From NCBI GenBank assembly GCA_949152475.1, contig OX424555.1, forward strand, positions 11,116,868 through 11,180,867: a DNA stretch of 64,000 nucleotides, read 5' to 3'. Both the position numbers and the translations under genes were made by a program. The notes beneath the pieces are model-generated. The model worked only from the letters and a program-made list of their open reading frames with translations, was not told the origin of the DNA and did not search any database. Below, piece by piece: positions 48,121 to 60,569 of the stretch. Position 1 is the first letter of the stretch. Each line of letters starts with the position of its first letter. The DNA is from Terebella lapidaria. Lineage: Eukaryota > Annelida > Polychaeta > Terebellida > Terebellidae.

Positions 48121-48797
48121 AAGGTCGCGGCAGTTATCATGACAATCATAATGTGATGGCATCTGCGGATAATCCTAGTTTTGTGTTACATGGTAATGTG
48201 TATCTGGTACTATGTAGCTATATATATATATATACACATATATACACGAGTTTCTGAGTACCAGCATCTAAATAACATTATTTATGTAAGATCTGAAACA
48301 TGTGTTTCCGCCGTTTGTATGCGTTTACTGGAGATATTGCACACCAGCATATGATAGTATCATCTCCGATAAAGCTACATTTGCATCCCATCCTGCGTGA
48401 ACATCGCAGGGGAATAAGTTTAGTGTTTACGCTAGTGGCACAGCGGTATTTGTTTATAGTGCGGTGTGTGTCAAAGCAAGCGCTTGACAGAACACGTTAT
48501 GCGGGATATTGATGTGTTCCCGATCTCTCGGCGCTATACATGTAGGTTAGTTTGGAGCGTGGGCTGTGCAAGACGCTTCGACAGTTGGTGCAAAAATACC
48601 GACTTCTTCTCTGACGCTTATCATACATACGAGAATAATTCCTAGGGACTAGTTTTTGCTCTCTCCAGGTGCAGCGTTTACATGTACACAAACACAATGT
48701 CTCGCAGCTAACTCGAGGGACTTCAATACCGTGATCGAAGTGTCGAGCTGCTGTGGTGGCTTCGTCGCAAGCCCCAGATGTGCCACCGGTGTGCATC
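48121..48797 (+). other. 5' region of receptor 3
   Basis: A TA microsatellite lies at 48218-48232. A possible 3' splice site (TTGCTCTCTCCAG) at about 48668 may mark the start of the exon bearing the receptor start codon; otherwise non-coding. Confidence 0.4.
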
Positions 48798-50504
48798 ATG
48801 TCCACGGAACCTGACTACCAGGCGATATGCCGGGCGGACATCGGCGAGATGGCTTACAACAACATCTTCGTGCGTCCTCTGTTCGTACATTTCATGGCCG
48901 TGGGCGTGCCTGTCGTGTCTGGCCTCGGTATCATCGGTAACGCCCTGGTCGTGTGGGTCAACCATCACCGCAAGCTGACCGGTCTATCCATTCTACTCCT
49001 TAACGCTCTCGTGCTCGCGGACTTGATGCTGATGAGTAGCCTGATCCTGATGTACCTGCCCCGGGGGCACCTTGCCGCTCACTTCACCCCCGAGGACTGT
49101 GCCAAGGGCAACAAGGAGTTTTGGCGCTCTCTGGACTACGCCCAGCGTATGTACGTCGTAGTTCACCCGTACATGGACGCCTCGGGATGTCTCGTCATCT
49201 GGTCTGCCTTCATCCTGGTACTCGAGCTGTACGGTGTTTTCTTCCACCCTGAACGCATGGCCAGGATGACCAAGTCCAGGAGCACGGGACTCAAGATTCT
49301 AGTAACTGTATTTAATCTGATCATGGTCTTGTCGCTGATCCACTTCTTCAAATTCGTCAGGCGGGAAGCCTTGTACCACCATATGGAACACAAAAAGATC
49401 TGCCTCTCGGATGTGTACTTGGATGACGCCTACCAGCGGTACGACGTCTACATGTACTTCGGCGGACTATCCATCTTCCCCTGGGTGGCCATGGTGCCGT
49501 TGCTGATCCGGATCACTGTTGAAGTGTGCGAGCGTCGCCGGGACCCCAGTCTGCTGGCCTTCTCGCCCCGGGTCCAGGTGATTATGCTGCTCAAGGAGGG
49601 CCGCTCTAGGCGCACGGTCTTCACCATTTCCATCCTCTTCCTCTCGTGCTACGCCGTAATCAACTCCATCGATATCTACGCCCTGTACATGGCCAAACAC
49701 CACGAGCAAACTGGCCCCTGTTACCTGGTCCCAATGGACAGGCGCTACGCTCTCATACACCACGGCAACTACATGGAGCTCGTGAGGGTTGTTTTTATAC
49801 TTATTTATTCCGCTACAAAATTCCCAGTTTGCTACTGTTCGGGGAAGGTGTTTCGTGAGATTTTCAACACTTCGATAATTCGTGGTTCCAGGGGAGTGAA
49901 ACTATACTGGAGAGGTGTATGGGAGAGAAGGTTGAAGAGCAAATCTTCGTCGGATTTATCATTGATGCTAGAAAACATAAATCAAAACACTCAAAACAAT
50001 CCACCGCCCGGTGTCGCCAATCTCAAAACAGCCATCGACCACTACAGCCAAATCTATCCGCTACCTCAGAGTCGCACGCTACCTGGTGAAGACCAATCTC
50101 ATCCCACCCAGGGGCCCAACAACTCCCGAGATGTGCTCTCTCTTTATCCCAGTCAGTTTTCTACATACCGTCCTCGGTCTTCTGCGACCCATTACACCTA
50201 TCAGCCCTCGAGTCTCCCTAGACGGAGGGATGACCATGAAGAAGTGCCCCCACCACCTACGGGACAGCCGTCAACCATCCCCAGGACACGGCGCCCGTGG
50301 GTGCCAGTCTACGGGGCGTGGACAGCCCCGGGGGCCGAGGGCGAGTGGCTGGGTCCCTGGCCGTCACCGAGTCTCCTTCTGTCCCCGAGCTCCACCATCG
50401 ACCACAAGCCACCGAGGCGACCAAAGGACGCTGCCACCAAACCCGTCGTCTTGAGGCCGTACGTCTACGCCAAACCTAATGCCATATTCGAGACCTCGAT
50501 ATAG
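48798..50504 (+). CDS. Divergent seven-transmembrane receptor 3 with long proline-rich tail
   Basis: 568 aa in a single coding exon; the first in-frame ATG is at 48798 (the frame is open upstream but lacks ATG). Landmarks: TM1 GLGIIGNALVVWV, TM2 LVLADLMLM, TM3 end ELYGVFFHP in place of DRY, loop-2 KKICLSD, GRSRR before TM6, and TM7 TKFPVCYCSGKVFR in place of NPxxY. Identity to receptors 1 and 2 is strongest at HFFKFVRRE, CLSDVY and FP-C. The roughly 190-residue tail after TM7 is rich in Pro, Ser and Arg (PPPPTGQPS) and is unlike the tails of the other two. It is transcribed towards the CARD-LRR gene; an AATAAA is at 51074-51079. Ligand unknown. Confidence 0.87.
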   Translation: MSTEPDYQAICRADIGEMAYNNIFVRPLFVHFMAVGVPVVSGLGIIGNALVVWVNHHRKLTGLSILLLNALVLADLMLMSSLILMYLPRGHLAAHFTPEDCAKGNKEFWRSLDYAQRMYVVVHPYMDASGCLVIWSAFILVLELYGVFFHPERMARMTKSRSTGLKILVTVFNLIMVLSLIHFFKFVRREALYHHMEHKKICLSDVYLDDAYQRYDVYMYFGGLSIFPWVAMVPLLIRITVEVCERRRDPSLLAFSPRVQVIMLLKEGRSRRTVFTISILFLSCYAVINSIDIYALYMAKHHEQTGPCYLVPMDRRYALIHHGNYMELVRVVFILIYSATKFPVCYCSGKVFREIFNTSIIRGSRGVKLYWRGVWERRLKSKSSSDLSLMLENINQNTQNNPPPGVANLKTAIDHYSQIYPLPQSRTLPGEDQSHPTQGPNNSRDVLSLYPSQFSTYRPRSSATHYTYQPSSLPRRRDDHEEVPPPPTGQPSTIPRTRRPWVPVYGAWTAPGAEGEWLGPWPSPSLLLSPSSTIDHKPPRRPKDAATKPVVLRPYVYAKPNAIFETSI

Positions 50505-51624
50505 AAATATTCGGATTATCGGAATTTTTTGTGGTGCTTCATAACGTGACTACTACGATTAGGTAACCTTTGGGCGACACCCAACGTGTTGATTTATCAT
50601 GTAGGCCTAATGTGCAAAATATGTCCCTGTACAGTTCAGTATATTGTGCTTGGGTCGCAATGGCCTAAATAGCTTTTGTAAAATGGTTTTTTAGATGTCA
50701 CATTTTACAGCAAATGCTCTAGTTGATCAAATGAATATTGTTCTGTCTCCCTCATACATGTACATGACACACACATTCAAACTGACGTGTAGGCCGATTC
50801 GTATGAATGTAGATGCGGGTTTATTGTGCCGCGATTATCTTTTGGACATCAAATTTGTTATGACGTGCACCTGTCATTTGTAATCTTCAAACATTCCAAT
50901 GGTTCGTGTATCTTTATGTATCGCTGAACATTTTAACGACTTACTGTGGTGTTCGTATGTTATATGTCAAGTAGTCTGCCAATGTTTAATACCAACAAGT
51001 AATAATAATAATAATACATTGCTTGTAGACATAATCGTCGTTTATTAAGGATATGTTTTATGAACTCTCGTCAAATAAATATATGTTCCTTACATGAACA
51101 GTATCTTCCTTGATCTTTGTGTGAAACTAAGATCACAACTTTAATCACGGTTGGATTTAGTACACATACATGTAGAAGGGATTCCTTGTGTTTGTAGATG
51201 TTGTATGTCTGTTAATCTGTTGTTCACATTCAATTGGAGCAAATTCAATTGAAGAGCACATATTTTATTGACCATCACATTGTAACGCATTCATAATGCT
51301 CACAGAATAGAGCACCAATTCAACTACAATTTCTTAATCTCGTTCAGCGATAGCGCAGATCTTACCTAATGTAACTAACCATAAACCGAAAATATATAAA
51401 ATACATGACTGTGAACACCTCTATCATCTGTCACATTTGTATACATTCACCTCCTTTCATTGTTTGCAAACCATTCGCGATAACGTCTTTCGCAACAACA
51501 TAGCATTTAACAGAAAGTTGACTCGTGTATCTCAGACTATTGCGTGACGACTCGGCCCCATTCCTCTACAACAGTCCCGTTCAGAATGCCATTGAATGAG
51601 GCTACTGATTGGTGACGACAAATG
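50505..51624. other. Convergent 3' region of receptor 3 and the CARD-LRR gene
   Basis: Non-coding. Plus-strand AATAAA at 51074-51079 suits receptor 3. Minus-strand signals (TTTATT on +) near 51044 and 51262 suit the CARD-LRR gene, so the two 3'UTRs may overlap. An (AAT)n run lies at 51000-51014. Confidence 0.5.
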
Positions 51625-54600
51625 TCAGACAAAGGAGTGCTTAGTCCCGGAGAATTCTCCTGTCATGGAGCCGACGTCGCTATCCGTTTGTGAGTCCTGC
51701 GCGTCATCAAAGTTATTGCCCCAGAGCAGCACCTTGAGGTCCTTGTTCTGCTGGAGAACCTCGCACAGGATCTCGTACATGAGCTGGATGGGGTCTGAGG
51801 CCGGAGAGTGGGACATGCTCCGTCTGAGGGTAGACGTCAGAGGAGACAGCGGGGCCGTGGGGGTGACGGGAGAGCGGGGACTGACGGGGGAGAAGGACGG
51901 GAGCGGTGGCGAGTGGGGGGATGGGATGGTCAGGGTCAGGGGCGTCATGGAGCAGGAACTCATCGAGGACTCCGTTGGGGAGGAAGGCACGGACGGGAAT
52001 TCCGAGTGTGAGAGGCACACCTCGGGCATGCTCCTCAGGGTCTGCCATGTGTCTGAATAGCGCGGGTGCTTGCCGATCTTATTGTAGCACAGCTTTAGGG
52101 TCGTCATGGTCGTGTTGAAACGGAGAGCGTCTAGCAGGCGGAGGAAACCCTTGTTAGCGATATTGCACATGTTCATGCAGAGAGTTTGCAAGGCTTGGTT
52201 GTACTTGAGCCCCTCACTGATCGCTTGGGCACCCGAGTCACCAATGCCGTTCATGCTCAGATCCAGGGTTCTCAGGGACATGTTGGTTTTCAGGGCTCGT
52301 GCTAGAGCACCGCAGCTCTCTCCTGTTATCCCACAGTTCTCCAAGTTGATACCCTTCAGGGTTCTGTTCAACAACAGTACCTCAGCCAGAACGAAAATGC
52401 TCTCATCCTTGATCTTATTCCTACTGATATCCACGAAATTAACTCTAGCGTTTCTCTTGAGTCCCTTGAATATGCACCTTGCTCCATACGGAGTGATATT
52501 GTTGCAGCGCATCCGCAGTTTACACAAGGAAGTGTTGAGAGTCAGACACCGAGAGAGACTCTCACATGATTCCTCACTCATCTCGTTGAAACCCAGATCC
52601 AGCTCAACTACAGAGAGACTCTTGGCTAATCCGAACACAAGCTGACTACATCCCACTCCACAGAGACCTGTGCTAGTCACGTTAAGTCTCCGTAACGTCG
52701 GGTTTTTAGCTATGGCCTGGGCGAGGTGATACGAACCCTCGTCACCTAGGCGATTCAGACGAATATCCAGGTGAATGAGACTCCTGTTCTTCTCCAAGGC
52801 CTCGGCTAGGAGGGCCACGTGTTCAGCAGTATCGATGTGGTTTTTGACTAGAGAGAGTTCGCGGACACATGGGTAGTGCTGCAGGATGTTGGCTATGGTA
52901 TGGAGGCCTTCCTGTATGAGGCACTGGTTATACAGGCTCACGGATATCATGGGAACGTATCGGTCAGTCTCTTCTAGAATCTCAAAATCCTCACTCGTCA
53001 TCGACAGAGGTCGCTTACGTCTCTTCATTCCAGCAATGTCACGGACACTCCGCTTTTGCCCGGTATCCCTGTTGATGTATGATATCTCGATCTCGAAGCT
53101 GCCCGAGTCTGTCATGATATCCATGTCCTCCAGATTGTTATTACACGTGCATGTCAAACATGACTGTCCACTGTGTGACTTCCCACCAGATGTGCGTTTC
53201 TTGGATGTGGCGACCTGTACCAAGGCGTCTAAGACTTGCAGGAAGTCTGCCAAGTAACTCTGAGATCCTACAGCTCTAAGCGCCGTACAGAACACCATGA
53301 ACTCATCCTGTCCTTTGGCTGTGACCACGTCTATCAGATAGTCACAGCGAACTTGTCTGTTCCTCATGCGTAGGATCTGAGCCTCTGTGTTTCTGTTTAT
53401 GACGCCCTTGTTACAGAGGTAGGCCAGCACTGGCTCCGGCTCCAACTCGAAGGCCAGGATCTCCTTGGTCTGAGCCAGGATGTTGTAGACCTTCGACTCA
53501 TCCTCTCCCGATGGATTATAACGCTTGATCATGGGCGAGGCAGTCCTACTCTCATATCGATCGAAAGATTGTGACAACGTCATGTCCAGTGCGTTCGTGA
53601 CGTCGACGATGGAGGACTTGAGCGTGAGGACATCGTCAGACCGTAGTGACGGCGTCGGCGTCCTCAGTAAGGTGTCTGTACTTGGTGTCAGGCGGTTGTC
53701 AACGTTGACGCTGCGCATGCGTGGCGGTTTGGGCGGCGGTTTGCGCCTGAGCACGCATTGCGGAGAGGACGGTGTGCTGTATGAATGGTTGTCCAGGTTG
53801 GAGGAGGTGTTGGACGAAAACCCGGACTCGGGGCCAAGCGTGCTGGTGCTGTAGCCGCCCCGCCGGGGGTTGGGAACCCGCATGGACATCGAGCGAGGTG
53901 CCGTGCCGTACGGGGACGACATCAGAAAGTCGTCGCTAGGCGTGCCCTGGTAACCATTGTAGTAGCCGTGTCTCTCGATAGGGGGCGCCAGTGGCATCAT
54001 GCCATTGAACCTCGGCGAGGACAACAACTGGTCGTGTGAGGCCGCCTTGCCTGCAACAAACCAAATACATGTATGTAAAGAGGCTGGGAGCATTTCATAT
54101 TTTATATACTAAACTTTTTACTGTCATCATAATGGTATTCCTACATGCACATGTATACGGTAATAGTCATTTTCAAACATGTAACGATTGACAACAACTC
54201 ATATATTATATTAATCTAAACCAGCATATTCCCAGTTATAAATAATCAAAGCTGTCTGGAATATAAGCATAAGAAGCGAATTCTCCCGGTGTGCCTTGTG
54301 TTAATTACACGGTGTGGAGGATTATAATAGACCCTGATGATTGGATGCAGGAGAGATACATGTACAGAGTACGAGAGATATGACTACAGCCCTCCAACAA
54401 CAACTGAACTCCACAGATCGTGATTTATCCTTGCACGAACTTTTTGTTGATGGTAGGGTTATTGTTTATGTATGATATCAACCGAGAATGTACACATGAG
54501 CAGGTCGTCCTTGAATAGCGCACACAAAGTGAAGGCAGTGCAAACAATGCCATGTGTTCTGTATCGTCCCGGAATATCCAGATGTCAAAACTAGTCATTC

Positions 54601-54932
54601 ACTCAGGGAAGGTTTGAATGACTTGCGATACAAACGACGAATACAAATATTATTGCGGTTAGTTCAACAGTACATACAACCCATGTCACAATACCGCTAA
54701 GGTGTACATGTATATCGAATATACTCTCTACTTCATTAACGTTATTATGAATTTCGAAATCGCAATTGTAATGTAATGTAAGATATTTCCATGTGCATGA
54801 TAGTGTGAAAACCAAATATATCACACCATTACCAGATATGATTTAATATTTCCATTAGCCTGTATTTCGACTACCTGACCTACCTATGCGAGGCGATCGG
54901 CCCGTAGACCGCCGGGATTGCGATAGCCCCAT
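51625..54932 (-). CDS. CARD and leucine-rich-repeat protein without NACHT domain
   Basis: Minus-strand exons 54932-54884 and 54050-51625 join GCATAG|GTAGGT to TTTGTTGCAG|GC in phase 1, giving 824 aa. The N-terminus MGLSQSRRS fits the N-myristoylation consensus (Gly2, Ser6) with AACATGG start context. Residues about 17-195 are low-complexity and Ser/Pro/Gly-rich with an SH3-type KPPPKPPR. Residues about 200-290 form a helical CARD-like domain (YNILAQTKEIL, VLAYLCNKGVI, TEAQILRM, FMVFCTALRAVG). Residues about 385-680 hold RNI-type LRRs (LDIRLNRLGDEG, LDLGFNEMSEES, VDISRNKIKDES, LDLSMNGIGDSG). A Ser/Thr/Pro-rich stretch follows, then LKVLLWGNNFDD. No Walker A/NACHT lies between CARD and LRR, unlike NOD1/NOD2. 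It is likely a membrane-tethered adaptor or regulator in innate signalling, by inference. Confidence 0.8.
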
Positions 54933-57900
54933 GTTACCTATCCAAGGCCATATCCATGTGTCTATACGTGTACGTGAAGGACAGGTGTGTCCAGACTGAC
55001 CATATCCCTGCCTGGTACGCCATTCTACCCCTACAGCCACCAGTGTATCAGCCTCCTTATAGCAAAACACTGACCGCACGTCATAGACGTCCCTTGGTGA
55101 TCAATGTTTATGATATTTGCGCCGGGCCTCCGTTTGGGAGGATGTAATAGGGATTAGGACGGGCCAGAAAGCTTATCTCCCTCGAGGGAGCTGACACTTT
55201 TTTGCAGGCAAGATCTGGATCAAGTAAAACAAAGTTTGCGTAGGAATGGGCGGCGTGTCTTTGGCTCGATCACTGAAGTTCAACGATCGAGCAGGCCAAT
55301 CTGTGGATGAGTAATGTTACTCTACAAGAGCTGGGATTAATGTGAATCTTTTCACAGAACCCCCCCCCCCCCTCCCTGTCCGGATCCAAACATGCTCCTC
55401 CAGCCAAGGGCACCTGTCTGCGGACACGCCTGCTCTAGAGAACAAACTGGAAAATTTCATAGTTGATATTGAGATTTTCTCGGTCCGCTGACACTTTTAT
55501 TATGATCTAATATCCTATTCTAGCATTTCATATCGACTGGCAATATCCTGTTCCTTTCATTATTTCGAGTGCACCATCGTCAAGATCGCTTAAGAACGAA
55601 AATATAACAGGAACAAACTAACATGTACTCATTATAAAAATACTAATTTCGTGGTCCTGAGAATCGCTGTCTCCTAGAAAAACATGTACATTATACACCA
55701 TATATTAACCAACGATATACATCACAAATTGACCTGATAATGTATATTGCAGACAAAGGGCGTCAGAACACATGCCCTTTGAAAACGGTTCAAAATAGGA
55801 TAATTCATGAAGTCAATATGTGGAATTGCGAGGATAAACCACACTAAATCCCACGCCGTGTAAGTGTACATGTAGTATTTACAGGGTGATATTTTTGCGG
55901 TAGACCACCAATTAGATGCTCGTTTGTCGAAAATGAACTTTTTGACATCGACAGATAATTCACTAGTACTACATGTACATGTACTGTGAATTATATTTTG
56001 GATGTGCAAACCACTAGTGAAAGCATATATCTTCTTCCGCTACATTTATATCGTGGAACCACAATTATTTCTGTACATTGGGTCTCCTTATTTCAAATAA
56101 ACTGGCTTAGTTCACGATAATTTCTTGCAATTTTCACAGAAAGTTCGAGTGTCATCTGTAGAGTAAATATAGGTTTCATTATATGTACATGTGCAAAAAA
56201 AATTCAGTGTCCATATACGAATAGGCCACGCTATATAGTGTATTATAACTCATTAACTCTTAATGAGCCTCTACTGATGAGGATATATGATATAATTTAA
56301 AATAGATGCAGCATGTGTTGTAGCATTGTGACAATCGAATAACGAAGAATTTTGTTATATCACACATGTTATTGATCGCTTGCTATTCTTGGGTCGGTGT
56401 ACGAAGAGCAGATCACACCTGGCCTTCGCCAGCTCACCGCGGCGGTCCGAGTGTCAACCAGCCTCTGTCTACTACATTCGATCCTATCACGTACTCGCAT
56501 TATCTGATTGGCATTTTAATTGCACCGCATTTATTATTCAACTCATTGTTTTTGTGAACTTCATACAGTAGGCCCTATTGATTACAGCGATGTAAGGTGC
56601 TGTGATTTTCACGCCTCCAGCAGAGGCGCTGTATGATGATTGGTCTATCTATTGGTTTTGTCTGGCAAATTTAGACCTGGTTTCTAGACATTGTCAATAC
56701 GTGCATGTTTGATACTGGAATCGTGCGGTTTAAACGATAACATCACTATCCTGACCAATATTGCAATATTGTTCGTGGGCAGTAGTTGCACTGAAATATG
56801 TGCCAGATGTTAATAATAGAGGTGTACGTATTGTAATGAAAATTACCGATATATGTACTCGTGCAGTGAACCGGAGCTTTGTTTTCTATAACGGGTTACG
56901 GTGGCTTCAATTAAAACTATGTCAGTGCCAATGTGCTCAAATGTAAATGTGCCCATCAGGAAAATTATAATACCGGTCGATATTACCTGCACCTTGATGA
57001 CCAACCGAAATAATCCCGATTTGCATTGTTCCATTTACTCGTACATGTAGCACTGTGTTTTACTGTTTTCAATCACGCCCCATGACAAAGCCGTGATATT
57101 TATATCAGAGTGCTGACAGGAAGCACCCAATTAAATCAACTCAATTGAAAGACTACTGTATATACATTATCGGGCGTCATGACATTATACGGAATATGAT
57201 CTTGAATTCTTCTATAGGATATGAGGCAATTGTCGGAGCTCCATGTATGTAGAACTTATACGCACAATTTGGACCATAATTATATTACATGTAGATAATA
57301 AATGACAAATCGCCAAGGAGCAATGTATCGCCCAAATGATTAATATGTTCGGTATGCATACACGTGGTAAGGAATATAGAGCCTCGGCCTACAACTCGAA
57401 TTTCTGAACTTCTGAGAATGTGTCCATGCACATTTCTTTGGAACAAAAATGTTAATTTACATCAGAAATTAGACGTACCGGTATACTTGCCATGATTCTC
57501 ACTTTTACTTACAAATCTTGATTTACAGTAAATCTGCTACATTGTTTATAACTTGTTCCTAATTGCAGGTTTAGAGGTCCATCATTAGCACCTCATCTCT
57601 CTCATCATGGGTCAGACTTCTACAAGCAGTTTTGCTCCGCGTATGTCGTTAATCAGACTAAACAGACAATGTTTAGTAAACAAATCAGGACCACCACATA
57701 CATCACCATGCAGCCCCTCTTCCGGAAGGTTGAGATACGAGAGCATTCAATTATACATTATAGTTCTACCCTTTGATGTTTTCGTCATGGCATGAAAGAT
57801 GACTAAACAGTTCGCTACACAATTTATCCATCAATTTCTGCGATAACAATACGGTAGACTGATGATTGTATCAGCTGGAAATGAGCAAAAAGTTAGAATT

Positions 57901-59410
57901 TTATGAAGCTTCACACATACCTTCATGATGGGAACAAATATATCCGTTATGTGTGCAACAAGGCGTGGTGTGGAAATGTCTTGTTATTTCGTATCCACGA
58001 ATGTTTTGGTGAATTTCAACGAATAATTGCGAATCCACATACAAAATGTCCACACACAAAACTTAATAGTATTCGAAGTGACGGTACGATCCGAAACAAT
58101 TGCATTCACAGTTGTACTCTTGTGTAGGCTACTTGTAAAACCAACATCTACAAATTGAAATTTCTCACGGTGTCGTCTGTGGTTTGTGATTCTATGTGTA
58201 TGATGTCACCGTTACAAAATGTGATATGAATGCGCTGAGAACTAAATCACAACTCTGTACAATAGAAACCTTCACTATAGTATACATGTACATGCTATGA
58301 CAGTTGTGTGTCCCAGTAGCTCTGAAAACCTATAAAAACGCCCCATACACGTAGCTCTGTGTGTCAGACTCACAGAGCATGTGTGTAGCGGTGACAGTGT
58401 GATAAATGGTGCTGCGCCAGGAATCCCAGCCAAAAACATGCTTTTAAAGCCAACCCTTACAATTTGGACTGGCTCGTGCTAGGTTTTATGCCTGGAAGTT
58501 TTGTCTTTCGCCAGAAGCTGTGTACGACAAAAATTCGACGAGTCTTTAGTTATGTACATTGCACGTTTTGAAAGGTGTGATTGAGAAGAAACACTCGGAC
58601 ATAAAATGGGCCTGTTCCTTGTGTAGGAGCATTTCCTGTATGACAGATGTTACCATAAAGTGTCATTATCTTCATATTCACACACAGACGTCCGCCCATA
58701 GCATAAGCAAACCCACACTCACACCGTGCATGCACATGTATCACTCATAAATCTAAGTGGTGGGAATTTTAGATGGTTCACGTTTGACCAGTATCACTTT
58801 GAATAAATACAGTAGTTTATGTCATCAAGGAATCACGAATGTAAATGTACAGAACATGTATAAAATTTAGCTTAATATATAGACTGAATTATGTACATGT
58901 TTTAATTATTGTTGAACTTGAACGAGCAATGTTATCTTCCCTAGAGTACATGCACAATTTCGCAAGACTCATGCAACTCAAGTCGATAACCTTTCATTGT
59001 TTATTGGCTTTGGGATACATGTAGGTGGCAAATTGTCACATTTTATGCATTGTTCTGTTTTGTAAGATCTGATATTTTGGCAAACTCGAAAGTTTAGAGG
59101 TGTCGAGTAGTCCTCAATACACATCCCACAGGCTCATTTCAACTACCTGCTGTTCATTGATATCCATGGCGATATTGTGAGTGAAATTGTCCAAATTCCA
59201 TCGAAGTATGGAAGGTTTTTTTTCTACCTAAAACCAGCTGCATTGAATAGATTTTCTAGACATGCAAGAAATTCATAAAAATGTATCCCATTCACGTGAA
59301 TACATGTAGCATTCTTGTGTTACTTCTGTCGTTGGAAATTAATTTTATGAAGTGGTGATAATGCTTTGATAAGAAGCCAACATCCAGCGGGCAAGTGTAC
59401 AATATCTACA
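54933..59410. other. Intergenic between the CARD-LRR gene and the Gypsy element
   Basis: Long AT-rich stretch with no supported exon. Noted: a C-run at 55361-55371; a TATA-like CTATAAAAACGCCCC at 58329-58343, followed by GCTCTGTG and CACAGAGC (8-bp inverted repeat, about 58354-58378) without an identifiable gene; and an open frame at 57607-57795 preceded by an acceptor-like TAATTGCAG, not recognised. Confidence 0.4.
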
Positions 59411-59575
59411 TACATGTACATTAGCCCTAAATATGACCTTCTAATTGGTTGTCTGTATTTTCTTTAGATGTTTTTATATTGACAATCAAATATGGTTGTC
59501 AATATAAAAACATCGAAAAAACAGACAACCAATTAGAAGGTAATACATTGTGTACTTAGGGCTAATGTACATGTA
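59411..59575. repeat. Long inverted repeat (foldback), about 75-bp arms
   Basis: TACATGTACATTAGCCCTAA (59411 on) mirrors TTAGGGCTAATGTACATGTA (to 59575). The arms continue through GACCTTCTAATTGGTTGTCTG and its inverse to a perfect 18-bp core, ATGTTTTTATATTGACAA / TTGTCAATATAAAAACAT (59468-59485 / 59496-59513), around a 10-nt loop. The right arm has about a dozen extra bases near 59541-59553. Confidence 0.9.
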
Positions 59576-59800
59576 TAGTGGCAGAAATACATAACATCTC
59601 TCGTAATGTATTTCTAATAGTGATGATCGTGTAAGCTTCACTGGATGTATGTGCAATACTAGTATATTGTTCATCAGTTCATGTACATCTTCATGTATGA
59701 CCAATGCATGGTGAAAGGCACATGTGGCGATTTTGCCCTAAGCACGCGGCAGGTGATTGTAAACATAAAAGCCATTTATGTGGCCTTTCTGTACTTGGCC
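59576..59800. other. Left flank of the Gypsy element
   Basis: No gene. The LTR start at 59801 is preceded by GGCCT; the matching duplication cannot be tested because the right end lies outside the window. Confidence 0.4.
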
Positions 59801-60457
59801 TTGTTTTGACACGCTCCGTTCGAGCGTGCGTTGCCACGGCGACGCATTGTAATTTACGCTCCAGTAAACTATAACAATGGATCGATTTAACCTCGCGTGC
59901 GCCCTGCAGTTTCTGGTGTATTATATATACACTGGAAGCGACTCGTTCGAGGAGATTGTCCAAGATCGAGACTAGGACGCACACGAGGCTCGCCATGAGC
60001 TTTGTGTTCCCTGGGTCTGAGTAGTGGGCTCCTAGAGCCCTGGGGACGATTTCCGTGGGGAGGCCCGGGCTGGGAGAGACGAGTTGCTGACTCGGGGGCC
60101 TTCGGCCCTGTGGATCGCCAGCTCTCTCCCTTCCCGGGACATGTGACAGAGGCTCTGGCCAGCATGTCGGACTGTACGGGGTTCCGTCCCCGAGGCAGAC
60201 CGCGGCTCGCCAGGCCCCGCCAGTTAACACCGTGGTGATGAACCAGTTTCTGAACGGTGTCCGTAGGCCTGGGAGTGTCGGGTGGGCTGTTACCTGGTTA
60301 CCGTTAATGATGAAGTAGTTACCGTGTCCGCCGCGACCTCCGGTGAGCGGCCCTGCCGCGAGGATCCGGAATAGCGGATGCGCGTCCGCAAGGACTCGGA
60401 TGAGAGAGGACTATCCTCGAGGATCCCGAAGAGCGGACGGTAGTCAATAACTTTACA
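59801..60457 (+). repeat. 5' LTR of a GC-rich Gypsy element (about 657 bp)
   Basis: It starts TGTTTTGACACGCTCC and ends AATAACTTTACA directly before the PBS. A TATA-like TATTATATATAC lies at 59919-59931. Near the 3' end, GAGCGG/GGATCC motifs recur (60352-60440), shared with the solo LTR at 14579. The start is placed by TG...CA and by homology with that solo LTR, so it may shift by a few bases. Confidence 0.8.
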
Positions 60458-60458
60458 T

Positions 60459-60476
60459 TGGTGCCGTGACCAGGAT
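60459..60476 (+). other. Primer binding site of the Gypsy element
   Basis: TGGTGCCGTGACC begins one base after the LTR end, complementary to a CCA-ending tRNA 3' terminus. The same type of PBS is common in metazoan Gypsy elements. Confidence 0.8.
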
Positions 60477-60569
60477 CAGTCCGACAGTGTTCCATCGCAG
60501 CCTACCGTCACAGTGTTGTCGCCTCCTTAGTCCCTGGGGATCGCCCGCTCCTCAAGGACGTCTCGAAAA

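Noticed and set aside
48753..48797. Upstream extension of receptor 3 from a GTG codon
   Set aside because: A metazoan start at GTG is unlikely; the first ATG (48798) gives a normal N-terminus.
54051..54093. N-terminal residues of the CARD-LRR frame read through to 54093
   Set aside because: They derive from intron sequence; an acceptor TTTGTTGCAG ends at 54051 and an upstream exon joins in frame.
57607..57795. Possible small protein beginning MGQTS
   Set aside because: Acceptor-like sequence precedes it, but there is no donor, domain or coding bias to support a gene.
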